Shown here piece by piece: positions 6,703 through 14,955 of a stretch of 17,311 bases of DNA. A program made the position numbers and the translations under genes. Origin of the DNA: JAKORR01 sp964608495 (GTDB lineage Bacteria > Armatimonadota > Zipacnadia > Zipacnadales > FEN-943); NCBI GenBank assembly GCA_964608495.1, contig CAZSOQ010000105.1, positions 1 to 17,311 of the forward strand. The letters run 5' to 3'. Under the pieces are notes generated by a model. It had not been told where the DNA came from and did no database searches. It saw only the letters and a program-made list of their open reading frames with translations. Position 1 is the first letter of the stretch. The number at the start of each line of letters is the position of its first letter.

Positions 6703-7602
6703 ATGGCCAATATCAAGTGCCCGAAGTGCGGTAAAGAGATCGAGACCTGGGGCGTCGTCACCGTCTGCCCGGACTGCGGCACCGACCTGCGCGAACAGGT
6801 CGCCGAGGCTGGCCGCATAGTCATCGAGCGCGCTTCCGATATCGTCCGAGACGAATCCGCCACTACTCACGAGTTCATCGTGCGCACCCGCGGGCTGGCC
6901 AAGATCTACCGGATGGGTGAGGTGGAGGTGCCCGCCCTTCGCGGCGTTGACCTCGACGTCCGCCGCGGCGAGTACCTGTCCATCATGGGCCCGTCGGGCT
7001 CCGGCAAGAGCACGTTGTTCAATATGATCGGCGGCCTCGACAAGCCCAGTGACGGCACCTGCTTCATTGACGAAGTGGACCTGGCCCAGCTCACGGCCTT
7101 CGAGCTGGCCTGGCTTCGCTGCCGCAAGCTTGGGTACATCTTCCAGACCTTCAACCTCATCCCCGTCATGACCGCTCTCGAGAACGTCACCCTGCCCATG
7201 ATCTTCGCCGGGATGAGCACCGACGACATGATGGAGCGCGGGCGCATGCTCCTCGACCTCGTGGGCCTGGGCGACCGCCTCCACCACAAGCCCTTCGAGC
7301 TCTCCGGCGGCCAGCAGCAGCGTGTAGCCGTCGCTCGGGCCCTGGCCAACAGCCCGTCCATCATCCTCGCCGACGAGCCCACCGGCAACCTGGACCTCAC
7401 CACGGGCAAGGAGATCATCTCTCTTTTGAAGGAGCTCAACGTGGGCAGCGGCGTCACCGTCATCTCCGCCACCCATGACCTGAAGATGATTGACGTCTCC
7501 GACCGCATCGTCCATATCCGAGACGGTCAGCTCGAACGCATCGAGCTCCGGCACGAGATCGAGCTCGAGGTCGGCAGCCTGGGCGGCGAGGAAGCCGGCT
7601 AG
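6703..7602 (+). CDS. LolD/MacB-type ABC ATPase with N-terminal zinc ribbon
   Basis: The 299-residue cytoplasmic ATPase powers an FtsX-type ABC system. The nucleotide-binding domain (about 57-285) has all motifs: Walker A GPSGSGKST (96-104), Q-loop Gln148, signature LSGGQ (200-204), Walker B IILADE with Glu225, D-loop and H-loop His258. The wording NLIPVMTALENVTLPM and the DEPTGNLD segment place it in the LolD/MacB/FtsE subgroup. Unusual for that group, residues 1-30 form a zinc-ribbon-like motif with two CPxC knuckles (Cys6/Cys9 and Cys22/Cys25), followed by a short helix. The role of the ribbon is unknown; binding to a partner, metal or redox sensing are guesses. AGGAGGT at 6691-6697 supports ATG 6703. 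It follows the mini-permease by 52 bases. Confidence 0.93.
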   Translation: MANIKCPKCGKEIETWGVVTVCPDCGTDLREQVAEAGRIVIERASDIVRDESATTHEFIVRTRGLAKIYRMGEVEVPALRGVDLDVRRGEYLSIMGPSGSGKSTLFNMIGGLDKPSDGTCFIDEVDLAQLTAFELAWLRCRKLGYIFQTFNLIPVMTALENVTLPMIFAGMSTDDMMERGRMLLDLVGLGDRLHHKPFELSGGQQQRVAVARALANSPSIILADEPTGNLDLTTGKEIISLLKELNVGSGVTVISATHDLKMIDVSDRIVHIRDGQLERIELRHEIELEVGSLGGEEAG

Positions 7603-7875
7603 CTCCCGTGCACCCTCCGTGCCCCCGGCGGCCTGCCGGCGGGCCCGTTAGCTGCCAGTTCAGCGGCGAGACATCCTACGGAGGCAGGGCCCAGCGGCCT
7701 CCCGTCTTACCCTAGCCAAAGCCCGGTCGTGCACCCTCACCGCGGCAAGCAGGCCCGGTGAGCGCGGCTGGCCTGGCCTGCTTCGCTTGATGGCACCGTG
7801 GACACCGGCGCGGGTCCACGAAGCGGGGTGTGGGCGCGCAATCGGGCATAGCGCTTACCAGGTGGTGAAGCTCAA
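7603..7875. other. 273-base non-coding region before the giant permease
   Basis: No gene is evident. I see an inverted repeat AAGCAGGCC (7747-7755) and GGCCTGCTT (7775-7783) with a 19-base loop, and an 11-base direct repeat CGTGCACCCTC at 7607-7617 and 7728-7738. GC-rich imperfect repeats at 7621-7650 could end the upstream transcript. I found no good -35/-10 pair. In this tightly packed stretch the length suggests a regulatory leader or a separate promoter for the next gene. Confidence 0.4.
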
Positions 7876-10800
7876 GTGCGGTCGTTCAGACCCTGGCGCA
7901 GTCTCATCGTCGTCCTGACGGCACTGGCGTGCTGCGCGGTGTGGGCTCAAGAGGAGGAGGAAGAGCTCGTCCTCAAGTCCGACACCAACTACGAGGCGGC
8001 CGCCGGCGTCGTTGGCTATGACGACCTGGCTGCGACCATCAACAGGCTCTCCTCCCTGGGCAGCCGCGTGACGGGCTACCCCGGCTGCGAACAGGCCGCC
8101 AGCTACGTCGAAGCACGCTTCCGCGAACTCGGCCTCGAGGAGGTCTCCGTTGAGACCTTCCCCGTGCTCGTTCCTGTCTCCCGGCCTGACGCCAAGGGCC
8201 GAGTGTCCAGTCTCACCGTGCAGGGCGATAGGGACTTCGAGATCCTGCCCATGTGGCCCAACCTGTTGCGCACGACCAAGACCCCTGCCGAGGGCATATC
8301 GGGCAAGCTCGTCTACGCCGGCCGGGGAGACCTGCGAGCCTTCAACGGCACCGACGTCACCAACAGCATCGTCCTGCTTGATTTCGACTGCGGCTCCGAG
8401 TGGTTCAACGCCCCGCTCCTCGGGGCCCGCGCCTGCCTATTCATCGAGCCCGAGGAGACCATCCGCGGCGAGGCCGAGCAGAAGTTCCTCTCCCTGCCGG
8501 TGGACATCCCCCGCTTCCTCGTCCGCCGCGCCGATGCCGACTACCTCCTCAGCCTCCTCAAGTCCCAGGATCAGGTGGTCGTCACCCTTCAGTCCGACGT
8601 CGTGTGGCAGCGCGTTCTGGGCAAGAACATCCAGGGCACCATCCGGGGCACGGACGCGCGCCTGAGCAAGCGCTCCGTCGTCCTCGAAGCCTACTACGAC
8701 TCCGTCAGCCTCACCCCCGACGCGGCGCCCGGCGCCGAGAGCGCGTGCAGCCTGGCCACCATGTTCGAGCTGATCAAGGCCTTCAAGCAGCAGGCGCCCA
8801 AGCGCACCATCGTCTTCCTCGCCACCTCCGGCCACTTCGAGGGCCTCGCCGGCACCAAGTGGTACATCCGCGAGCGCGTGCGCGGCGCCCGCATCGAGAA
8901 GTACGTGCGCCGCGCCTTCTCCCTCACCGACACCGCCCGTCGTGACATCGAGGACGCCGCCGAGCGCGTCTGGGAGGAGGAGAAGACCGGTCCGTCCAAG
9001 GTCACCAAGACTCACGAGGAGATCGTCGAGGAGCGCTACCGGGCCCTCGGGCGCATCTCCAAAGCCCTGCACGCCGCCGTCAAGCGCGTGAGAGCCGTCC
9101 GCAAGGCGATCGCCGTCGGCCGCCGCGTGAACCCCAACAAGGGCAAGGTCAAGGAGAAGCAGCTATCCACCGAGGAGCTCAAGACCCGCGAGGAGCTGTT
9201 CAGCGAGGTCGAGGCCGCCATCCCCGGCATGGACCAGGCCCTCCAAAACGCGATCGCCGTCGTTCAGGAGGGCCGTCGTATCGGCCGGGCTGCTTCGCTG
9301 GCACAGAAGGATGAGGCGCTGGCGAAGGTCAAGACCGCCCTCGAGGCCGCCACCGACGCCCTTGACTTCTCCCACAAGGGCATCTCTCTGTGGTTCAGCC
9401 TCGACCTCTCCAGCCACCGACCCACCTTCGGCATCTTCTACAAGGCCTACTTCTATAACTATAGCGAGAGCATCCAGTGGAAGTTCTCCGACATCGGCAA
9501 GAAGGCCCGCGAGTACGGGGACCTCATCGCCGGCGCCCTGTCCGTCAACCGTGAGGACCGCCTCGTGGACGGCATCAACGCCATCCAGGGCAAGAACTGG
9601 CAGACCTACATGGCCGGCAAGCTCGCCCTCTCCAGCGAGGTCGCCACCCTCGCCGGGATCCCCGGCCTGGGCTTTGCCACCATCAACGACTCTCGCCCCT
9701 GGGTGGACACGCCGCTGGACACCCCCGAGCACGTGGACGTCGCCAATCTGTACGAGCAGACCAGGTTCCTCTCTTGTCTCCTGCTCGACCTGATCAACAT
9801 CACCGAGCCCAAGAAGCTCTACGACCTGCAGCTAGAGGGGAACTTCGTCGAGGTCAAGGGACGCCTCGTCCGCTTCGACCCGACCGTCAGTACCTTCCCC
9901 GACGACCCCGTGCCCGGCGCGGTCGCCGTGGCCCGCCTGGGCACCAAGACCGCCATGGGCGTGCGCTGCGACGCCCTGGACATGGCCGACCGCGAGGGGC
10001 GCATCCACCTGCTGGGTGTGCCCAACGTCCGAGCCCGCGGTGGCGTCGTCCCTGTCGAGGGCTACCTCCTGGACCCCGATGACGGCCGCATCGCCATGGC
10101 CCCCGACCGCGGCGTCAACGGCGCCGAGGCCTATCCCATCGAGCTCAACCTCGACCAGGACATCAAGCCCGTCACCGTCGTCATGTTCCGCTGCAAGCCC
10201 ATGGTCGTCTTTGACATGGTGGACCAGCGGTTTTTTGAGCTCCTTCGGGAGCTGTCTGTCCTCGACGCCGCCACCGACGCGGCGCCCTACCAGTACGGCT
10301 ACTGCCTGCCCCTGCCGCCTCAGCAGTTCGTGTCAGCCTACGAGCCCGTCGCCCTGGTCTTCGCCCCCTCGGGCACCAAGACCAAGGTCCTCATGGGCGC
10401 CAGCGTTCTCGGCCTGCGCTTCACCCTCGTGAACCCCACCACCCGCCAGCCCGAGGGAGAGGGCTATCTCATTGACGAGACCCCGTCCATGTACGCCACG
10501 CCCTTCCGCGTGGCCATGGACATGTGGCGCATAGACGACGTCCGCAAGGAGAAGCTCGAAAGCCACGGCATTGAGAACGTGCGCGTGGACAAGGCCCACG
10601 ACCGCGCCAAGCTCGAGCTCCAGGCCGCCGTGGACGCCCTCGAGAAGCGCCAGTACGACCAGTTCCTCACGGCCTCCCGCGCCGCCTGGAGCTTCGAATC
10701 CCGCGCCTATCCCGACGTGCGTCGCACCGGCCGCGATGTCGTCCGCGGCGTGATCTTCTACCTCGCCCTCCTCCTGCCCTTCGCCTTCTTCATGGAGCGC

Positions 10801-12837
10801 CTCCTCGTCGCCGCTCCCGAGGTCAAGTGGCAGATCATTTGGTTCTTTATCATCTTCACCATCGTCTTCTGTGCGCTCTGGCTCGTGCACCCCGCCTTCG
10901 CCATCACCTTCACTCCCGTCATCATCCTGCTCGCCTTCATCATCCTCGCCCTCACTGTCCTCGTCGTATACATTATCGTGCAAAAGTTCGAGGAACAGAT
11001 GAAGGAGATCAAGTACGAGCAGACCGGCGTCCGCACAGCCGATGTCGGTCGCCTTAGCGCTTCCGGCGCCGCCTTCCGCCTCGGCATCTCCAACATGCGC
11101 CGCCGCAAGCTCCGCTCCATCCTCACCTCCGCCACTCTCATCCTCCTCACCTTCACGGTTCTCTCCTGCACCTCGGTCGTCGAGACCGTCCGCCCCAACC
11201 GCATCCTCCTGCCCAAGACCTCGCCCTACAACGGCATCATGATCCGCGACAAGACCTGGGAGCCCATCGGCGAGCCCACCACGCGCATCATGCGCAACGA
11301 GTTCGGCGCCGACTACCCCGTCGCCCCGCGCGCCTGGTACTTCTCGGCCCGCGTTGGCGAGCAGAGCTTCATCACGGTCTCGCGTGCCGACATGAGCTAC
11401 GCCGCCACGGCGATGGTCGGTCTGACGCCCGAGGAAGCCGAGGTCACGCGGCCCCAGCGCTATCTGTTGCCCGGCGGCCGATGGTTCGCGCCTGACGACG
11501 GCCTCGTCTGCATCATCCCGGAGGCGATGGCCGAGAAGCTGGGCATCCAGCGCGAGGATGTCGGACATGTCTACCTGGAGGTCTTCGGCACCAACCTCAA
11601 GGTCATCGGGATCGTCGACTCCAACCGCTTCAAGAAGGTCGGGGACCTGGACGGCGAGCAGATCACGCCCGTGGACTACCTGCTCATGCAGGAGCAGCAG
11701 GCTCAGCAGCAGCAGCAGTCGGCGCGCGGCGGCCGTATGAGCGAGGAGGAGCTGCGCGAGTACATCCACCTGGCCCCCGACCAGGTGCTCATCGTGCCCT
11801 ACCGCTACGTGATTGACGTCGGCGGCACCCTCCGCTGCGTCGCGATCAAGATGGCCCAGGCCGCGGACGTCAAGTCCCACCTGGACAACCTGATGCAGCG
11901 GATCGAGCTCAACATCTACGCCGGCGTAGAAGGCCGCACCTACCTGTGCTCCGCCGTCGCCGCCACCGGCTTCCGCGGCACCAAGGAGCTCGTCATCCCT
12001 ATCCTCATCGCCGCCGCCATCGTCCTCAACACCATGCTCGGCTCCGTCTACGAGCGCGTGCGCGAGATCTACATCTACAGCTCCCTGGGCCTGGCGCCCA
12101 CTCACATTGCCTTCCTTTTCATCGCCGAGGCCATGGTCTACGCCGTGGTGGGCGCGGTCGCCGGCTACCTCTTCGGGCAGATGATGGCGAAGGTCCTTGT
12201 GACCTTCAACGCCATGCAGGGCCTCAACCTCAACTACTCCTCCGTCAGCACCGTCTGGACGACCCTGGTCATCATGATCACCGTGCTCCTGTCCGTCATC
12301 TACCCGGCCCGCAAGGCCTCTGACATTGCCATGCCGGGCATCGAGCGTTCCTGGTCCCTGCCCGAGCCCAAGGACGACGCCATCGAGATGGCTCTGCCCT
12401 TCTCGATGACCGGCGACCAGGCCATCGGCGTCAACGCCTTCCTGCAGGAGTACCTGGCCGCCCACGCCGACTACTCGCTGGGCCACTTCTCGACGGCCGA
12501 CATCAGCTTCACCCATGTTGACATAGACGGGGCCGAGGGCTACGAGCTGGGCCTCATGGTCTGGCTCGCCCCTTACGACCTGGGCGTGTCCGAGCGCCTT
12601 CGGCTCCAGACCGTGCCCACCGAGGACGAGGAGGTCTTCGGGGTCCGCGCCATCGTCATCCGCGAGAGCGGGGATGAGGCCTCCTGGCTACGTGTCACCC
12701 GCAACTTCATCAACATGCTGCGCAAGCAGTACCTGCTGTGGCGGACCTTCCCCGTTGGCCTCAAGGCCGAGTACGGCCAGCGGGGCATGAGGACCCTGAG
12801 GGGCGAGACCGACGAGCAGCCGGCTGAGGGAGAGTAG
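7876..12837 (+). CDS. Giant FtsX-type permease fused to an inactive M28-peptidase-like domain
   Basis: The 1653-residue protein starts with a signal sequence (about 1-24, AVWA|Q) and an M28-peptidase-like, PA-containing module (about 40-635). Its key residues are replaced: Tyr273 for the HxD histidine (Asp275 kept), Ser289 for the GAND aspartate, His320-Phe321 for the catalytic Glu pair before GLAGT, and Asp611 for the last histidine in xTPLDTPEHVD. A charged helical, probably coiled-coil insert spans about 340-510. Beta-rich domains follow (about 640-900). Three membrane helices (about 958-980, 987-1005, 1012-1035) lead to a standard MacB/FtsX unit: helix 1082-1100, extracytoplasmic core about 1105-1365 with a Gln-rich patch (1272-1281), helices 1371-1390, 1410-1433 and 1461-1477, and the coupling stretch SVYERVREI. 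About 170 further residues form a C-terminal domain I do not recognise. GTG 7876 has AGGTGG at 7860-7865. It probably works with the upstream ATPase. Confidence 0.8.
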   Translation: MRSFRPWRSLIVVLTALACCAVWAQEEEEELVLKSDTNYEAAAGVVGYDDLAATINRLSSLGSRVTGYPGCEQAASYVEARFRELGLEEVSVETFPVLVPVSRPDAKGRVSSLTVQGDRDFEILPMWPNLLRTTKTPAEGISGKLVYAGRGDLRAFNGTDVTNSIVLLDFDCGSEWFNAPLLGARACLFIEPEETIRGEAEQKFLSLPVDIPRFLVRRADADYLLSLLKSQDQVVVTLQSDVVWQRVLGKNIQGTIRGTDARLSKRSVVLEAYYDSVSLTPDAAPGAESACSLATMFELIKAFKQQAPKRTIVFLATSGHFEGLAGTKWYIRERVRGARIEKYVRRAFSLTDTARRDIEDAAERVWEEEKTGPSKVTKTHEEIVEERYRALGRISKALHAAVKRVRAVRKAIAVGRRVNPNKGKVKEKQLSTEELKTREELFSEVEAAIPGMDQALQNAIAVVQEGRRIGRAASLAQKDEALAKVKTALEAATDALDFSHKGISLWFSLDLSSHRPTFGIFYKAYFYNYSESIQWKFSDIGKKAREYGDLIAGALSVNREDRLVDGINAIQGKNWQTYMAGKLALSSEVATLAGIPGLGFATINDSRPWVDTPLDTPEHVDVANLYEQTRFLSCLLLDLINITEPKKLYDLQLEGNFVEVKGRLVRFDPTVSTFPDDPVPGAVAVARLGTKTAMGVRCDALDMADREGRIHLLGVPNVRARGGVVPVEGYLLDPDDGRIAMAPDRGVNGAEAYPIELNLDQDIKPVTVVMFRCKPMVVFDMVDQRFFELLRELSVLDAATDAAPYQYGYCLPLPPQQFVSAYEPVALVFAPSGTKTKVLMGASVLGLRFTLVNPTTRQPEGEGYLIDETPSMYATPFRVAMDMWRIDDVRKEKLESHGIENVRVDKAHDRAKLELQAAVDALEKRQYDQFLTASRAAWSFESRAYPDVRRTGRDVVRGVIFYLALLLPFAFFMERLLVAAPEVKWQIIWFFIIFTIVFCALWLVHPAFAITFTPVIILLAFIILALTVLVVYIIVQKFEEQMKEIKYEQTGVRTADVGRLSASGAAFRLGISNMRRRKLRSILTSATLILLTFTVLSCTSVVETVRPNRILLPKTSPYNGIMIRDKTWEPIGEPTTRIMRNEFGADYPVAPRAWYFSARVGEQSFITVSRADMSYAATAMVGLTPEEAEVTRPQRYLLPGGRWFAPDDGLVCIIPEAMAEKLGIQREDVGHVYLEVFGTNLKVIGIVDSNRFKKVGDLDGEQITPVDYLLMQEQQAQQQQQSARGGRMSEEELREYIHLAPDQVLIVPYRYVIDVGGTLRCVAIKMAQAADVKSHLDNLMQRIELNIYAGVEGRTYLCSAVAATGFRGTKELVIPILIAAAIVLNTMLGSVYERVREIYIYSSLGLAPTHIAFLFIAEAMVYAVVGAVAGYLFGQMMAKVLVTFNAMQGLNLNYSSVSTVWTTLVIMITVLLSVIYPARKASDIAMPGIERSWSLPEPKDDAIEMALPFSMTGDQAIGVNAFLQEYLAAHADYSLGHFSTADISFTHVDIDGAEGYELGLMVWLAPYDLGVSERLRLQTVPTEDEEVFGVRAIVIRESGDEASWLRVTRNFINMLRKQYLLWRTFPVGLKAEYGQRGMRTLRGETDEQPAEGE

Positions 12838-12919
12838 CGTCCTGACCTGTCCCGACAGGCACCTGCCAACCTGCACGTGCACGCGTGACCTAGCAGGCCT
12901 AGCGATGGAGGTGTAGCCC

Positions 12920-14923
12920 TTGCTATACCACGACCCAGAACTCGAGCTGTATCGGAGCTTGATGGACTACCCCGATAAGTTCGAGAGCGGCTATAACGTC
13001 AAGTCCATCATCGGCGCCATCTTCATCGGCTTCGTCATGCTTCCCGGCGCCATCTACCTCAGCCTCGTGGCCGGTATGTCTCTGGGTGCCGCTGCCGAGT
13101 GGACGACCATCATCCTCTTCACCGAGGTCGCCCGTCGCAGCTTCGTCACTCTCCGTCGCCAGGAGATCTACATCCTCTTCTCCATCGCCGCCGCCCTCAC
13201 TAGCATGGCCGGCGGCCTCAGCCTCGCCGGCGGCGCCTTCGCCGGGAAGATCTTCGACCAGTACTTCGTCCGCTCCCCCGCGGCCAAGGGCCTTGGTATA
13301 GCCAACGACATACCCCGCTGGGTCGTGCCCGGACCGCACTCGGAAGCCCTCCTCAAGCGCACCTTCTTCCATCCCGACTGGCTTCTGCCCGCGGTCGTCC
13401 TGCTCTTCGGTGAGCTGATGGGCCGCCTCAACTGGTTCGGCCTCGGCTACCTGCTGTTCCGCGTGACTTCCGACTACGAGCGCCTTCCCTTCCCCTTCGC
13501 CGCCATCCAGGCTCAGGGCGCCACTGCCCTGGCCGAGGCCTCCTCCAAGGAGGACACCTGGCGCTGGCGTACCTTCTCGATCGGCGCCATGATAGGTCTG
13601 GTCTTCGGCGCCTTCTACGTCGGCATCCCCACCATCACCGGCGCCTTGATGACCAAGCCCCTCCAGCTCCTCCCGATCCCGTGGGTTGATCTCACCCGCA
13701 ACACTGAGTCCATCCTCCCGGCGACGCCCACCGGTTTCGTCACCGATCTGGGCGCGATCTTCGGCGGCTTCGTCGTTCCCTTCTGGGCCGTCATGGGCGG
13801 CTTCCTGATGGCCTGCACTACCTTCCTGCTCAACCCCTGGCTCTACCGCCACGGCATGCTCAGTCGCTGGAAGCCCGGGATGGGCACCATCGAGACCAGC
13901 TTCCAGAACAGCATTGACTTTTACTTCAGCCTTGGCATCGGCGTCGCTCTCGCCGTCGCCGTCATCGGCATCTACACCACTGTCTTCACCGCCCTTCACG
14001 CTCAGCGCCAACGTCGCGCCGAGATGGTAGCCGCCGGCGAGGAGCCGCGCTCCTTCTGGCAGGTGCCTGAAGGCCGGGGTGACACTCCGGTCTGGTTCTG
14101 GTGGTGTCTGGCCGCCTGGATCGTGTCAACGACCGGGTACATTGCCCTCTGCGGCATCCTCGTGCCCAAGTTCCCCCTGGTCTGGGTCGTCTTCTTCGGG
14201 CTGATCTTCACCCCCATCAACTCCTACATTGACGCCCGTATGCTCGGCCTCACCGGCCAGTGGGTCGGTATCCCGATGGTCAAAGAGGCCGTGATCATCT
14301 TCTCAGGCTACAGGGGCGTGGACATCTGGTTCGCGCCCATCCCCAACTTCAACCATGGCGGCGTCGCCATGCGATTCCGCGTCCTCGAGATTGTGGGCTG
14401 CCGCCTCAGCGACATCATCTGGGCGGAGCTCACCATCATGCCCATCACCATCTTCTGCAGCCTCCTGTTCTGGGAGTTCGTGTGGCATCTCGCCCCCATT
14501 CCCTCCATCCACTACCCCTATGCTCAGAAGATGTGGTATCTGTTCGCCCTCAACCGGGGCCTGTGGATGACGGCCACCCTGGGGAGGCGCAGCCTCTTCA
14601 TGGAGGCCTGGAACCGGGGCCGCATGTACTTCGGCCTAGGGTTCGGCGTCATCATGTACTTCGCTCTGAGCTATTTCCGCCTGCCCACGCTGCTCGTCTA
14701 CGGTGTCATGCGCGGCCTGGGCACTCTGCCCCACGGCATCTTCCCGGAGACCGTCGGGGCTCTGGTCAGCCAGTTCTACTTCGTGCCCCGCTTCGGGGCG
14801 CGCCGCTGGAAGCAGTACGCAACGGTTCTCACAGCAGGCTACGGCTGCGGCATGGGGCTGATCGGCATGGGCACCGTGGCCCTGGCCATGATCACCAAGT
14901 CCGTGTCAACTATGCCTTACTGA
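12920..14923 (+). CDS. OPT-family-like (oligopeptide/metal-chelate) membrane transporter
   Basis: The 667-residue polytopic membrane protein has roughly 12-14 hydrophobic segments spread over its length and no signal peptide. Stretches such as EWTTIILFTEVARR (60-73), LPFPFAAIQAQGATALAE (189-206) and IPSIHYPYAQKMW (527-539) resemble OPT/YSL-type transporters, which import small peptides or metal-chelate complexes by proton coupling. The family call rests on remembered motif style, and substrate cannot be predicted. The start is a TTG at 12920, supported by GGAGGTG at 12907-12913; an ATG at 12962 would lose 14 residues. It lies 82 bases after the giant permease, in the same direction, and 32 bases before the DUF362 gene, suggesting one transcript. 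The acidic, aromatic N terminus before the first helix (about 28-50) is cytoplasmic by inference. Confidence 0.62.
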   Translation: MLYHDPELELYRSLMDYPDKFESGYNVKSIIGAIFIGFVMLPGAIYLSLVAGMSLGAAAEWTTIILFTEVARRSFVTLRRQEIYILFSIAAALTSMAGGLSLAGGAFAGKIFDQYFVRSPAAKGLGIANDIPRWVVPGPHSEALLKRTFFHPDWLLPAVVLLFGELMGRLNWFGLGYLLFRVTSDYERLPFPFAAIQAQGATALAEASSKEDTWRWRTFSIGAMIGLVFGAFYVGIPTITGALMTKPLQLLPIPWVDLTRNTESILPATPTGFVTDLGAIFGGFVVPFWAVMGGFLMACTTFLLNPWLYRHGMLSRWKPGMGTIETSFQNSIDFYFSLGIGVALAVAVIGIYTTVFTALHAQRQRRAEMVAAGEEPRSFWQVPEGRGDTPVWFWWCLAAWIVSTTGYIALCGILVPKFPLVWVVFFGLIFTPINSYIDARMLGLTGQWVGIPMVKEAVIIFSGYRGVDIWFAPIPNFNHGGVAMRFRVLEIVGCRLSDIIWAELTIMPITIFCSLLFWEFVWHLAPIPSIHYPYAQKMWYLFALNRGLWMTATLGRRSLFMEAWNRGRMYFGLGFGVIMYFALSYFRLPTLLVYGVMRGLGTLPHGIFPETVGALVSQFYFVPRFGARRWKQYATVLTAGYGCGMGLIGMGTVALAMITKSVSTMPY

Positions 14924-14955
14924 CCTGCTGTCGGCCCTGGGGGCTGCTGCTTGGC

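Noticed and set aside
7915..7935. Possible lipobox (LALAC context, Cys19) in the giant permease signal sequence
   Set aside because: The lipobox is poor and the AVWA|Q site fits ordinary signal peptidase cleavage better, though it is not excluded.
10333..12516. A 727-codon minus-strand open frame opposite the giant permease
   Set aside because: Its translation is low-complexity, rich in Gly, Asp, Glu and Val, as expected for an antisense shadow; the plus strand encodes membrane helices and the FtsX motifs.
12868..12886. Palindrome TGCACGTGCA in the gap before the transporter
   Set aside because: It is short, has no partner site and no spacing to a promoter, and such GC palindromes are common by chance here.
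12923..14011. A 362-codon minus-strand open frame opposite the transporter
   Set aside because: Same shadow effect: acidic, Gly-rich translation with no motif.
14260..14955. Upstream extension of the DUF362 frame over the transporter gene
   Set aside because: The extension reads as Arg/His/Pro-rich out-of-frame sequence; DUF362 similarity begins only after ATG 14956.
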